Below the pieces are notes generated by a model. The model was given only the letters and a program-made list of their open reading frames with translations. It was not told where the DNA came from and did not search any database. Source: an uncultured Clostridia bacterium (GTDB lineage: Bacteria; Bacillota; Clostridia; Oscillospirales; Ruminococcaceae). Taken from it: DNA of 64,000 bases. Shown here piece after piece: positions 54,904 through 63,732 of this stretch; position 1 is the stretch's first letter, and the number at the start of each line of letters is the position of its first letter. The DNA is taken from assembly GCA_947624675.1 (NCBI GenBank), contig CANQLI010000003.1, positions 1 through 64,000 of the forward strand, written 5' to 3'. Both the position numbers and the translations under genes were made by a program.

Positions 54904-55785
54904 TCAAAGCTCTATTCCCAAAGATAGTGCGGCATATGCCGTTTCAAGCGTCAAATCATATAAAAACTTAACGCCGATATCACGAAGCTGTTTTGTTGTT
55001 TCGTAAATGTCATTTCCGCTTATAAGCGAGGCTGCATATACCTTTGCGCCGTTTTCTGATGCTCTCTCACACAGCTTTTTTACGCAGTTGAAATCTGAAG
55101 TTCCGCCGTGGTAAAGCTCGATAAGCACGCAGTCGACAGCTTTTAAATCTACAAATCCGTAGTCCGCTCCGACATAGCTTTTTAACAATATCACTTTCTT
55201 TGTAAATCCTCTGTATTCATCCAAATAAACGGGCTTTGATACAAGCGAGTAAAAATCACTTCCGAGTATATCAGACTGAATTATCTGATAGCCCTTGTGC
55301 AAAACCGGGTCTTTACCCTGATTTTTATACGGTACATATACGCCGGAATACTTTTTGCTAAGCGCGGCATCTGCCGCTGTTTTCATATTGATAAGCCCGT
55401 TTGCGGTTTTATCGCCGATGACCTTGTCGGACGATATTACAAAGATAGGTACCGATGAGTTTTTAAAAACTATCGAGAGCATATTTGAAAAGTACGCCAG
55501 CGTATCGCTGCCGTGCGCTATGAACACAGCGCCGTAGCCTGACAGATCCTTGCTTTTTATAGCCTTTACTATTTTGTCCCAGTCGTACAGGGTTATATTT
55601 TCGCTGAGCTTATTGAGAAGATAATCACACTCAAATGTGAGCTTATCTTCATATTCGGGATAGGCGCTTATAAACGCATTTACAATTCGGCTGTCTGTCC
55701 CGACATTGTGAGATACAGGAGATATGCTTCCGAGACTTACCGCAGAGGATATTGTCCCTCCGGTAAAAAGCATAAGTATTTTCAT
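54904..55785 (-). CDS. L-asparaginase family protein
   Basis: Hydrolyses asparagine to aspartate and ammonia. 293 aa, somewhat shorter than the usual 320-340. The first catalytic Thr is in FTGGTIS and the second in AHGSDTL, the two asparaginase signatures. No signal peptide, so cytosolic (type I-like). The C-terminal domain is compact (YAASLISGNDIYETTKQLRDIG). Alternatively an amidase of the same fold with another substrate. Single gene, divergent from purA. Confidence 0.85.
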   Translation of the reverse strand: MKILMLFTGGTISSAVSLGSISPVSHNVGTDSRIVNAFISAYPEYEDKLTFECDYLLNKLSENITLYDWDKIVKAIKSKDLSGYGAVFIAHGSDTLAYFSNMLSIVFKNSSVPIFVISSDKVIGDKTANGLINMKTAADAALSKKYSGVYVPYKNQGKDPVLHKGYQIIQSDILGSDFYSLVSKPVYLDEYRGFTKKVILLKSYVGADYGFVDLKAVDCVLIELYHGGTSDFNCVKKLCERASENGAKVYAASLISGNDIYETTKQLRDIGVKFLYDLTLETAYAALSLGIEL

Positions 55786-55886
55786 AGATGTATTTCCTTT
55801 CTTGAATCGGTACTATAAAAATAGTTTACCAAAGTGAAACTAAGATGTCAAATAAAATAATTTTTTGATAAATAGCGTTTTGTTCC

Positions 55887-55915
55887 TTTACAAGACAGTT
55901 TTTTTATGGTATACT
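55887..55915 (+). promoter_or_regulatory. Promoter of purA
   Basis: TTTACA (55887-55892), 17 bp, TATACT (55910-55915) preceded by TGG (extended -10). Confidence 0.75.
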
Positions 55916-55960
55916 TTACTATGTGATTTTTTTCACACTTTAAACATGGAGGAAAAAATA

Positions 55961-57235
55961 ATGGTAAAAGCTATTGTAGGCGCTAACTGGGGCGATGAGG
56001 GAAAAGGAAAGATGACTGATATGCTCGCCTGTGACGCTGATGTTGTCATCAGATTTCAGGGCGGTGCTAACGCAGGTCACACCATTGTAAACGATTACGG
56101 TAAATTTGCACTTCACACCCTTCCGAGCGGAGTTTTTAACTCTGATACCGTCAACATCATCGGAAACGGTGTTGCACTGAACATACCTGTTTTCTTTAAC
56201 GAGCTAAAAGAAATCGTTGACAGGGGAGTTCCTCAGCCGAAGATACTTATTTCCGACCGCTGTCAGATCGTTATGCCTTATCATATCGCTTTTGATGAGT
56301 ATGAAGAGGAAAGACTCGGAAAGTCGTCATTTGGTTCTACAAAATCAGGGATCGCGCCGTTTTATTCGGATAAATATGCTAAAATCGGTTTTCAGGTTCA
56401 GGAGCTTTTTGATGAGGAATCTTTAAAGGCACATCTTGAAAGAATAGCTCCGCAGAAAAATGTTATCTTAAAGCATCTTTACAATAAGCCGGAGCTTGAT
56501 ATAGATAAGCTTATGGATACCTTGAGAGAATACAGGGAAATTGTTAAGAATTATGTCTGTGATGTGTCACTGTATCTTGACAAGGCGATTAAAGACGGAA
56601 AAAACATTTTACTTGAGGGACAGCTCGGAACTCTTAAGGACCCAGATCACGGTATCTATCCTATGGTAACATCGTCCTCGACCCTTGCCGCATACGGCGC
56701 TATCGGTACGGGGATCCCGCCGTATGAGATCAAAAAGGTTATTACCGTTTGTAAGGCTTACTCATCTGCGGTCGGCGCAGGAGCTTTTGTTTCAGAGATC
56801 TTCGGAGATGAAGCCGACGAGTTAAGACGCCGAGGCGGAGACGGCGGCGAGTATGGCGCGACAACCGGAAGACCGAGGAGAATGGGCTGGTTCGACTGTG
56901 TAGCGTCAAAATACGGGTGCAGACTTCAGGGAACAACAGATGTCGCATTTACCGTTTTAGATGTTCTCGGATATTTGGAAAAAATACCCGTGTGCGTAGG
57001 ATATGAGATAGACGGAGAGGTTACGACTGAATTTCCGACTACTGTAAAGCTTGAAAAGGCTAAGCCTGTTTATGAGGTGCTGGACGGTTGGATGTGCGAC
57101 ATAAGAGGTATCAAAAACTATGATGAGCTTCCGGAAAACTGCCGCAAATACATAGAGTTTTGCGAAAGCCGGATAGGGTATCCGATAACATATGTGTCTA
57201 ACGGACCTAAGAGAAGCGATATAATCAAAAGATAA
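55961..57235 (+). CDS. purA: Adenylosuccinate synthetase
   Basis: GTP-dependent synthesis of adenylosuccinate from IMP and aspartate, the first committed step to AMP. About 424 aa. GDEGKGK (12-18) with catalytic D13, GGANAGHT with H41, GSTKSGIAP, and the TGRPRRMGW block. The start at 55961 is set by GGAGG 9 bp upstream and by family N-termini (MVKAIVGANWGDEGKGK); the frame is open for 32 more codons upstream through the promoter, which is not coding. Confidence 0.97.
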   Translation: MVKAIVGANWGDEGKGKMTDMLACDADVVIRFQGGANAGHTIVNDYGKFALHTLPSGVFNSDTVNIIGNGVALNIPVFFNELKEIVDRGVPQPKILISDRCQIVMPYHIAFDEYEEERLGKSSFGSTKSGIAPFYSDKYAKIGFQVQELFDEESLKAHLERIAPQKNVILKHLYNKPELDIDKLMDTLREYREIVKNYVCDVSLYLDKAIKDGKNILLEGQLGTLKDPDHGIYPMVTSSSTLAAYGAIGTGIPPYEIKKVITVCKAYSSAVGAGAFVSEIFGDEADELRRRGGDGGEYGATTGRPRRMGWFDCVASKYGCRLQGTTDVAFTVLDVLGYLEKIPVCVGYEIDGEVTTEFPTTVKLEKAKPVYEVLDGWMCDIRGIKNYDELPENCRKYIEFCESRIGYPITYVSNGPKRSDIIKR

Positions 57236-57347
57236 GAAGTGTAAATATTTAATGCTGCTTTGCATCTTATGTGCAGGGCAGTTTTTCTTGACATATCGTT
57301 TTATGGGGAGTAAAATATTTTTAGAACAGATCTAAGGAGTGTCAGGT

Positions 57348-57749
57348 ATGCCTGCGAATTATAATAAAAAGCCTGCGGTAAAAACTGCGGCAAGAAAAAA
57401 TACATCGGTTAAAAAGTCAGCCTCGTCTGTGAAAAAGCCCCCTCAAAGACAAACGGCACAAAAGACTGTAATGAAAAGGTCGGAGCCGATAGTTTTAGCG
57501 AGAGCGAACAGACAGGAAAACTGGAAGCCGCTCGCAAAAGCTCAGCCGAAACCGGCAACCTCGGTAAAAAGCCGTCAGGCGGGAAACAATCAAAAGGGGA
57601 ATATAAAACCTAAGTCCAAAAATAAAAAGAAGGACAGTATGACAGACACTAAGCTTATAAAGATAACGGTGGGCTGTATATTTGCGGCGATTTTTCTCAT
57701 TTTTCTTTTAGTTTTTATTTTTAACGCTCTGGAGTTAAAGCTGTGGTAA
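57348..57749 (+). CDS. Basic, low-complexity protein with a C-terminal membrane helix
   Basis: 133 aa from the ATG at 57348, which is 8 bp after AAGGAG. The first 100 residues are Lys/Ala/Pro/Gln/Ser-rich and probably disordered (about a quarter Lys/Arg). Residues about 105-128 form one strong transmembrane helix (LIKITVGCIFAAIFLIFLLVFIFNA) ending in a very short tail. This is a tail-anchored, cytosol-facing basic protein; it could interact with nucleic acid or acidic lipids. No family recognised. It lies between purA and a bidirectional terminator. Confidence 0.7.
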   Translation: MPANYNKKPAVKTAARKNTSVKKSASSVKKPPQRQTAQKTVMKRSEPIVLARANRQENWKPLAKAQPKPATSVKSRQAGNNQKGNIKPKSKNKKKDSMTDTKLIKITVGCIFAAIFLIFLLVFIFNALELKLW

Positions 57750-57752
57750 TAA

Positions 57753-57785
57753 AAAAGACTGGTACTGTTTAGCGCCAGTCTTTTT
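57753..57785. terminator. Bidirectional terminator between convergent genes
   Basis: AAAAGACTGG (57753-57762) pairs with CCAGTCTTTT (57775-57784), with A-rich and T-rich flanks. Confidence 0.88.
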
Positions 57786-57799
57786 GTTTTCAGGACTTA

Positions 57800-58426
57800 T
57801 TATAATAAGAGCTTTATTTTTTTTGAAAGCTCAAGAACCTTTTTTGCGGTTTCTGTAACCATATCGTCGGTCACAAGTCCGAATGAATTATTATCCGAAT
57901 CGGCAAAGGTTTCACTCACAATAAGGTCACGGCAGCGGTCGGCATCATCGGCAGATACCGTGAGAGAGCAGTCTGCTTTAGCGTTCTTCAAAAGAGGTCT
58001 TATCTCGTTTTTCCAGACATCTTTTTTTACTGAAACAGAATCGTAAAAGCTCAGCTCATTCCACTTTTTTGTGTTGAGCTCATTATCCGCAATACCCTTG
58101 TCGGACATTTTCTTAAAAAGCAGCGGCTGTGCCGTAAGGTCCCAAGCTATATCGGTAAGGATATGAACTAAATATCCGCAGAAGTAATCGTAACAGACTG
58201 AAAGAAGCTCACTGTTCTCTTCCTTATAGACGGCTACATTATTTATCCACTTCTGATAGTCGGTATCTCTTAAATGTGCTTTGTACCTGACTTCCTTAGA
58301 CGCTTTTCCGTCAAGGTTTACCGCGTCAGGAGCCACACAACCCAGATAAAATTTCCCGATGTCAGATATTTTAAACGCATCTTTTACAGAGTGTGCCACC
58401 AAAAGATGTACCATACTCGAGGGCAT
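57800..58426 (-). CDS. Zinc-dependent phospholipase C-like family protein
   Basis: 208 aa. The N-terminus SSMVHLLVAHSV, then FYLGCVAPDAV, HLRDTDY and YFCGYLVHILTDIAWD give the spaced His/Asp pattern of the zinc-dependent phospholipase C / S1-P1-like superfamily as found in many cytosolic Firmicutes proteins. No signal peptide, so secretion is unlikely and the true substrate is unknown. The ATG directly follows the ricT stop, with GGAGG inside the end of ricT, so it is the last gene of the minus-strand cluster. Confidence 0.65.
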   Translation of the reverse strand: MPSSMVHLLVAHSVKDAFKISDIGKFYLGCVAPDAVNLDGKASKEVRYKAHLRDTDYQKWINNVAVYKEENSELLSVCYDYFCGYLVHILTDIAWDLTAQPLLFKKMSDKGIADNELNTKKWNELSFYDSVSVKKDVWKNEIRPLLKNAKADCSLTVSADDADRCRDLIVSETFADSDNNSFGLVTDDMVTETAKKVLELSKKIKLLL

Positions 58427-59290
58427 TTACTTATCCTCCAGTTCCTTAAGAGCGTTTATCTCATCTTTATTTATCGATATTTTTGAATCCTTTAAAAGCG
58501 TTACATCGTCTTTCAGATAGGTGTTTACAGCGTCTGTCTCGGTATTCTTTACACGAAGCTTTCCTGTAAGAAGGTTTACTTCTTCAACAATACCTCTGCC
58601 CTCCGGCGTCTTTACCAAAGCGCCGGCTTTTGGCGTAACCTTCAAAAGCTCCTCGTAGTTTTCCTGTTCGTACTTAAGACAGCACATAAGTCTTCCGCAG
58701 GAACCGCTTATCTTTGCGGGGTTTAAGGAAAGGCTCTGTTCCTTTGCCATCCTTATCGACACGGGCTGAAAATCTCCGAGAAATGTGTTGCAGCAAAAGC
58801 GCCTTCCGCATACACCAAGTCCGCCTAAAAGCTTTGCTTCATCGCGCACTCCTACCTGTCTAAGCTCGATCCTGGTTCTGAAAACGCTTGCTAAGTCCTT
58901 TACAAGCTCTCTGAAATCGACCCTTCCTTCAGATGTGAAGTAAAACAGTATCTTACTCTTGTCAAAGGTGTATTCAACATCTATAAGATTCATATTGAGC
59001 CCGTGATTTTTGATCTTTTCTTCACATATTTTAAAGGCTTCTTTTTCTTTTTCTTCCTTAGCTTCGATATCCTTGAGGTCCTGTAATGTAGCCATTCTTA
59101 TTACTCCTTTAAGAGGCGAGTTTATCTCTTCTTCGGATATTTCTTTTGTTTCCATAGCTACCTCTCCGCACTCAATACCTCTTGTAGTTTCAACGATAAC
59201 CTTGTCGCCGGGCTTAAGTTTAAGCCCGTTCGGCGAGAAGTAATATATTTTACCGGCAATTTTAAATTTTACACCAATTATTTCAGCCAT
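58427..59290 (-). CDS. ricT: PSP1-domain protein RicT/YaaT
   Basis: In Bacillus this protein is part of the RicA-RicF-RicT (Y-) complex that works with RNase Y in mRNA maturation and affects sporulation. About 287 aa. The PSP1 core shows CGRRFCCNTFLGDFQPVSIRMAK and SGSCGRLMCCLKYEQENYEEL, whose cysteines bind Fe-S clusters in the family. The start is uncertain: MAEIIGVKF at 59290 fits the family, but AAGGAG (59307-59312) is nearer to GTG at 59302, and an ATG at 59326 overlaps holB. It follows holB directly, as in B. subtilis. Confidence 0.88.
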   Translation of the reverse strand: MAEIIGVKFKIAGKIYYFSPNGLKLKPGDKVIVETTRGIECGEVAMETKEISEEEINSPLKGVIRMATLQDLKDIEAKEEKEKEAFKICEEKIKNHGLNMNLIDVEYTFDKSKILFYFTSEGRVDFRELVKDLASVFRTRIELRQVGVRDEAKLLGGLGVCGRRFCCNTFLGDFQPVSIRMAKEQSLSLNPAKISGSCGRLMCCLKYEQENYEELLKVTPKAGALVKTPEGRGIVEEVNLLTGKLRVKNTETDAVNTYLKDDVTLLKDSKISINKDEINALKELEDK

Positions 59291-59319
59291 TTTATTTTTC
59301 ACCATTCTCCTTATATATT

Positions 59320-60297
59320 TTACCAAAGTCTTGTCGTTTCAGCGGCAAGTACCGCTGTCAAAACATTTAGATTAGCGTAGTTCTGAATCCTGTCCTTTGC
59401 GCCTGCAAGCGTGTCGTAAAGCTCTGCGATCCTTTTAGAAAAAGTGATATCGGAAAGTCTTTTCGCGCCTTCATTATAAGCGCAAGGATAAACTTCGGCT
59501 CCTGTTGAATATTCCACAGCAGACGACAGTATCTCCATTATCAGGTCGATAACATTCTGAGCAGTTTCACGGTCGGTAAGCTGTGAATACGCTTTTAAAA
59601 GCTCGTATTCATTTTTTGATACCGCCGCATCTATGATAGTTCTTGCTATAACGACCGCATCAAAAAGATCGCCGCCGTTTAAATATTCAAGCTGTTTTCC
59701 GATATTTCCGGGAAAAGCCGACTGTGAATCAGATGACTTTACTTCGTCGAATCCGTTTTCAATTATCGCCGCTTCGGCTTGTTTTTGGGAAACTCTAGAC
59801 ATTTCAAACGAGAACACTCGGGAAAGTACCGTTTCCAAAACGCTCTGTTTATTGTCGGCTGTTAAAATGAAAACCGTTTCCCCGGGCGGTTCCTCAAACA
59901 CCTTTAAAAGAGCGTTCTGACATTCGGCATTAAGCTTTTGTGCATCGTCTATTATGTAGATTTTTTTCCCTGATTCATTAGGTGGGATATAAGCGTCGGA
60001 AACTATCGGGCGAATATCCTCCTTTACTCTGTAAAGTCCTGACTTTGACGACGGCGTAACATATATTACATCCGGGTGATTAGAGTGAAGTATCATCCGA
60101 CAGCTCCTGCATTCGGAACACGGTGAGCCGGAATGCTTTTCACAGTTTAGTGATGCTGCGATATATTTAGCCATCTCGCTTTTTCCAAGACCCTTTTCCC
60201 CGTAGATAAGTATTGACGGTATCATTCGTCCCTTTATTATCATAGATGAAAGCTTATTCTTTATATATTCATTTCCGTATATCCTGAAACGCTCCAT
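59320..60297 (-). CDS. holB: DNA polymerase III delta' subunit
   Basis: Clamp-loader subunit, 325 aa. AAA+ fold with Walker A YGEKGLGKS (33-40), zinc cysteines in CEKHSGSPCSECRSC, IIDDAQKLN, LLKVFEEPP, and the SRV variant of the SRC arginine-finger motif (VLSRVFSF). Located between the decarboxylase-like gene and ricT, the B. subtilis yaaO-...-holB-yaaT order, but the usual tmk, yaaQ and yaaR genes are missing between them. Confidence 0.93.
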   Translation of the reverse strand: MERFRIYGNEYIKNKLSSMIIKGRMIPSILIYGEKGLGKSEMAKYIAASLNCEKHSGSPCSECRSCRMILHSNHPDVIYVTPSSKSGLYRVKEDIRPIVSDAYIPPNESGKKIYIIDDAQKLNAECQNALLKVFEEPPGETVFILTADNKQSVLETVLSRVFSFEMSRVSQKQAEAAIIENGFDEVKSSDSQSAFPGNIGKQLEYLNGGDLFDAVVIARTIIDAAVSKNEYELLKAYSQLTDRETAQNVIDLIMEILSSAVEYSTGAEVYPCAYNEGAKRLSDITFSKRIAELYDTLAGAKDRIQNYANLNVLTAVLAAETTRLW

Positions 60298-60333
60298 AAA
60301 TTGTTCCTTTCGTCTTTTGATAACAGGTTAATT

Positions 60334-61656
60334 TTATTTTACCACATTTACAGTCGAAATTCCATACCTTTTTAGAATTTTTACAGAGTTTTTATCAAAA
60401 ACTTCTCCGCTTACTACGATCGGTATACATGGCGGGCATATCACTTTTGTCGCCGAGCATATCCTGCCGACGGAGAATTCAGTTGGAATTTCTTCATCGT
60501 CAGAAAAAAACGCTTCCGTTATACTCATTTTTACCTGAGCCGGCATAAGCTTAAAGACCATTTTTTCAACTGACAGACCGCACTTTAATTTTGCGGCATA
60601 ACAAAAGGCATTTTTTAATCTTAACAGATCAGCTTCTGTATTATAAGCCGAAAGCATCAGAACAACTGCACTCCTGTCAGAATATTCGACTGAGATCTTA
60701 TTTTCTTCAAGGCTTTTTACCAATACTTCTGAGGTTATTGACGAAAGGTAAGTATCTATCGTTATTTTAAAAGGCTCCTTTGAAATGTCATAAAACCCGA
60801 GAAGAGATATTTCTTTCTTAAATTCAATAAACCGCTCCTCGGCTGAAAATATGTTTTCCTTTTCGGATAAAAATTTATTTGCCATATCAAGTGAAGCCAT
60901 TATAAGATATGATGGAGAGGTGGTCGCAAACACGCTCATAACGCTCTTTGAAATATTCAAAAACCGCTTGTCAGCATTTTTGGAAATATGAAGATATGCG
61001 CCTCCCGTCAGCACAGGAAGAGTTTTATGCGCTGAATCACAGCACATATCCGCTCCGAGAGTTATCGGGTGTGTATCTCTTTTTAAAAACTTAAGATATG
61101 CTCCGTGCGCATTGTCTACGATAAGATACGCTCCGTTTGCTTTACAGACCTTTGATATTGCTTTTATATCCAGAATGTTTCCCAGATAATCGGGACTTGT
61201 TATATAAACCGCTTTACAGCCTGTTTTTAAAAGAGCCTCATCAATATCCTCCGCCGTGTATTCACCGCTGCTTATATCCGATACTTCTGATTTTGGATAA
61301 AGCCAGCAAACCTCTGTCTCAAGCAGCGCACAGGCGTTTACAAATGAGATATGTGAATTTCTTGGCGAAAGTATTTTGTTTACACCGATTTTTTTTAACA
61401 TAGCTATCATTGTCTTTATACAGAGAGATGAGCCCTCGGTCGAGTATAAGGTCATAGCCGTTTCATATAAAGCTGAGGCATTTTTTTCACTTTCTTTTAT
61501 TATGCCGCCGGGTGAAAAAAGAAAATCCGCACCGCTTATTTCTGTTATATCATAGCCTGTCGGTATCTCTATAAGTCCCTTATGTCCCGGCATATGCAGC
61601 CTTAATATATCTTCATTATCATACTTTCTTAAAAAATCCACTATCGGTGTTTTCAT
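60334..61656 (-). CDS. Orn/Lys/Arg decarboxylase family PLP enzyme (YaaO/SpeA-like)
   Basis: 440 aa, PLP-dependent fold I. HMPGHKG near the start and GADFLFSPGG are hallmarks of the family; the PLP lysine lies in DSAHKTLPVLTGGAYL, with VDNAHGAYL supplying the Asp that contacts the pyridine nitrogen. The shorter C-terminal domain fits the small Gram-positive type. The reaction is probably arginine or lysine decarboxylation to a polyamine; the sequence does not decide which. Upstream of holB in the same direction. Confidence 0.88.
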   Translation of the reverse strand: MKTPIVDFLRKYDNEDILRLHMPGHKGLIEIPTGYDITEISGADFLFSPGGIIKESEKNASALYETAMTLYSTEGSSLCIKTMIAMLKKIGVNKILSPRNSHISFVNACALLETEVCWLYPKSEVSDISSGEYTAEDIDEALLKTGCKAVYITSPDYLGNILDIKAISKVCKANGAYLIVDNAHGAYLKFLKRDTHPITLGADMCCDSAHKTLPVLTGGAYLHISKNADKRFLNISKSVMSVFATTSPSYLIMASLDMANKFLSEKENIFSAEERFIEFKKEISLLGFYDISKEPFKITIDTYLSSITSEVLVKSLEENKISVEYSDRSAVVLMLSAYNTEADLLRLKNAFCYAAKLKCGLSVEKMVFKLMPAQVKMSITEAFFSDDEEIPTEFSVGRICSATKVICPPCIPIVVSGEVFDKNSVKILKRYGISTVNVVK

Positions 61657-61679
61657 ATTTGTACCTCTCAGATAGTAAT

Positions 61680-61961
61680 TTAAATATACTTTAACAAACG
61701 AAAAATTTTTTTCTTCGCTCGGATTATAGTCCTTGATACTGTTGAAGGATCAACCTCAAAATGTTTAGCTATCTGTTTAATTTTCATATTATACTTATAA
61801 TATAAAATGATATAGCTTTTTTGTGTTTTTGTCAAATCATTGTCAATAACATTATACAGCGCTATTAAAATACGCTTCTTTTTGTCCCCACCATCAGTTT
61901 CATCTTTTAGAAGTTCTTCGGTCTTAGCTATGATGTCAAGGGGAAGAAACACCCTCTTCAT
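61680..61961 (-). CDS. Small HTH protein resembling sigma region 4
   Basis: About 93 aa. The C-terminal half (DLTKTQKSYIILYYKYNMKIKQIAKHFEVDPSTVSRTIIRAKKKIFRLL) is a sigma-70 region 4-like helix-turn-helix; there is no region 2, so it is not a full sigma factor. The ATG shares its A with the TGA of the preceding coiled-coil gene, so the two are coupled. The split pair (coiled coil plus HTH) recalls phage late regulators of the DUF1492/ArpU type, where both parts are fused. Role inferred: DNA-binding regulator. Confidence 0.7.
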   Translation of the reverse strand: MKRVFLPLDIIAKTEELLKDETDGGDKKKRILIALYNVIDNDLTKTQKSYIILYYKYNMKIKQIAKHFEVDPSTVSRTIIRAKKKIFRLLKYI

Positions 61962-62212
61962 CAGCACACCTCTTTTAAAATCTCATCAACGAGTTCGCTT
62001 AAGTCATCGTCCTTAAGATAATTTCTTATAAGCCCCGCATCTCTTATAAGCTCGCTATACTCTGTGTCAAGCAGTTCTATACGCTTGGTTATGCTCTTTA
62101 TCTCGTCGACATCCCGCATAAACGATCTTTTTACCTTTAGCTCATCAATATAACTGTGAAGTCTTCTCGCTTCGCTCAGGTATTCTAAATAAAGCTTTTT
62201 CAATTTCCTCAT
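61961..62212 (-). CDS. Small coiled-coil protein
   Basis: 83 aa, almost wholly helical with heptad character (LYLEYLSEARRLHSYIDEL, IKSITKRIELLDTEYSELI). No catalytic motif. First gene of the minus-strand cluster and translationally coupled to the HTH gene. It may dimerise or serve as a partner of the HTH protein (inference). Confidence 0.65.
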   Translation of the reverse strand: MRKLKKLYLEYLSEARRLHSYIDELKVKRSFMRDVDEIKSITKRIELLDTEYSELIRDAGLIRNYLKDDDLSELVDEILKEVC

Positions 62213-62279
62213 TTCCTTTCAGATTTTAGTAACACCGGTGCTAAATAACATTGTGAAACAAATGTTCTTTACAATTACT

Positions 62280-62307
62280 ATGATAATCATTTTTCCGTTT
62301 TTGTCAA
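62280..62307 (-). promoter_or_regulatory. Promoter of the minus-strand cluster
   Basis: On the minus strand TTGACA (62302-62307), 16 bp, TATCAT (62280-62285), about 70 bp upstream of the coiled-coil gene. Confidence 0.65.
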
Positions 62308-62358
62308 GTGGTTTTTGAAAAAATTTTCTTTTGCGGGAATTTTTTTGTACTAGATGTA

Positions 62359-62387
62359 TTGACAACGGGCTTTTTATCTGTTATAAT
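62359..62387 (+). promoter_or_regulatory. Promoter of the DUF896 gene
   Basis: TTGACA (62359-62364), 17 bp, TATAAT (62382-62387), divergent from the minus-strand promoter. Confidence 0.88.
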
Positions 62388-62448
62388 AAGCTTCAGTGAT
62401 CGTTTTTTGTGATCATTTTGATTTTTATGTGACTTTTTAGGGGCGGTT

Positions 62449-62658
62449 ATGGAAAAAAAGAAGCTTGACCGTATTTCAGAGCTTGCGAGAATTAGTAAAG
62501 AGAGAGAACTTAGCAAGGCTGAAAAGGAAGAACAAAGGATTTTAAGAGACGAATACAGAAAGGGCTTTGTAAGTTGCCTTACAAGTCAGCTTGACCACAC
62601 TAAAATTATAAATCCGGACGGTACCGTTATAAATGTCCGTGATCTTAAAAAGCGCTAG
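62449..62658 (+). CDS. DUF896 family protein (YnzC-like)
   Basis: 69 aa. The sequence ISELARISKERELSKAEKEEQ...LRDEYRKGFVSCLTSQLDHTKIINPDG is the complete DUF896 pattern: a two-helix hairpin with a short tail. Members are found in most Firmicutes and in Bacillus include SOS-linked YneB-operon proteins; the molecular role is not known. Own consensus promoter. Confidence 0.88.
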   Translation: MEKKKLDRISELARISKERELSKAEKEEQRILRDEYRKGFVSCLTSQLDHTKIINPDGTVINVRDLKKR

Positions 62659-62690
62659 GGCTGACCGTTATTTGTCTTTTACTTACATTG

Positions 62691-62733
62691 CCTAATCTTA
62701 ACAAAGCGATGCTTTATGAAAGGTTAGGTTTTT
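62691..62733 (+). terminator. Terminator/attenuator hairpin abutting the WYL regulator start
   Basis: CCTAATCTT (62691-62699) pairs with AAGGTTAGG (62720-62728), one G-U pair, enclosing AAAGC-GAT-GCTTT (62703-62715), then five T. The T-run ends 3 bp before the WYL start codon, and the 3' arm of the stem is the only candidate ribosome binding site. Confidence 0.75.
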
Positions 62734-62736
62734 ATT

Positions 62737-63732
62737 ATGGCAGGAATGTCTAAACAGAAGCAGAAGCTTTTGATACTCAAGGAGCTTCTTGAAAACGAGA
62801 CGGACGATAATCATTCACTTACTGTTGCACAGATAATCAGCAGACTTGAAAGTATGGGGCTTAAGGCTGAAAGAAAAACTGTGTATGATGATATTGCTAC
62901 ACTTCAGGATTTTGGTGTTGATATATGCTGTCAAAAGGACGGTCATTCCAACGCTTACTCCATAATCTCAAGGGATTTTGAGCTCGAGGAGCTGTGCGTT
63001 TTGGTGGATGCGGTATCGTCTTGTAGATTTCTCACTATAAAGAAGTCAAATGAGCTTATCAACAAGATCAAAAAGCTCACCTCAAAATATCTTTCCGAAG
63101 GGCTTAAGAGAAGTATCTACATAGAAAACAGACCGCGTAGCTCAAACGAAACGGTTTACTATAACATAAATAACATTCACAAGGCGATGAACGAAAAGAA
63201 AAAGATAAGCTTTAAATACTTTACTTACAATGAACGCTGTAAGGAGGTCTTTAAGCGCGGAGCGGGCAACTATATCGTTTCGCCGCTTCATCTCGTTTGG
63301 GAAAATGACAACTACTACTTTATCGCTCACAGCACCGAGGATGATGAGAGCATCATAAAGACATACCGTGTTGACAGAATGAAGGATGTAAGGGTACTGG
63401 ATGATGCGGTCGACAGTCTTTCCGGCGATGAGATACAGTTTGCAAAAAGCCTTAGAGCGACTTTTTCTATGTACGGGGGAATAGAGGAGGAGATAACCCT
63501 CTGTGTAAAGCCGAATGTATTTAACGCTATTATAGATAAATTCGGAAAGGGAGTTCATTTTACCCCGTCAATAAACGGCTGTTATAATGTTAAGCTTACA
63601 GTCAACATAAGTCCTACTTTCTGGGGATGGCTTTTTGGTTTCGGACAGGACGCCAAGGTAATAGCACCTAAATCTGTTGTAAATGAGGCGAAGGCTCAGA
63701 TAATGATGCTGAGCGAGAATTATGATAAATAA
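62737..63732 (+). CDS. WYL-domain transcriptional regulator
   Basis: 331 aa. N-terminal HTH_11/DeoR-type winged helix (KLLILKELLENETDDNHSLTVAQIISRLESMG, then RKTVYDDIATLQDFGVDI), a helical linker, then a WYL domain (about 145-220; NEKKKISFKYFTY, SPLHLVWENDNYYFIAH, YRVDRMKDVRVLD) and a WCX-type C-terminus. WYL regulators often sense nucleic acid ligands and control defence or DNA-damage genes, but here the neighbour is a ClC channel. A second ATG at 62746 (MSKQKQ) is an alternative start. No promoter is seen between the hairpin and the gene. Confidence 0.88.
   Translation: MAGMSKQKQKLLILKELLENETDDNHSLTVAQIISRLESMGLKAERKTVYDDIATLQDFGVDICCQKDGHSNAYSIISRDFELEELCVLVDAVSSCRFLTIKKSNELINKIKKLTSKYLSEGLKRSIYIENRPRSSNETVYYNINNIHKAMNEKKKISFKYFTYNERCKEVFKRGAGNYIVSPLHLVWENDNYYFIAHSTEDDESIIKTYRVDRMKDVRVLDDAVDSLSGDEIQFAKSLRATFSMYGGIEEEITLCVKPNVFNAIIDKFGKGVHFTPSINGCYNVKLTVNISPTFWGWLFGFGQDAKVIAPKSVVNEAKAQIMMLSENYDK

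Noticed and set aside
55865-55960. Upstream extension of purA
   Set aside because: The extra 32 codons run through the promoter -35/-10 and the ribosome binding site, so they are not translated.
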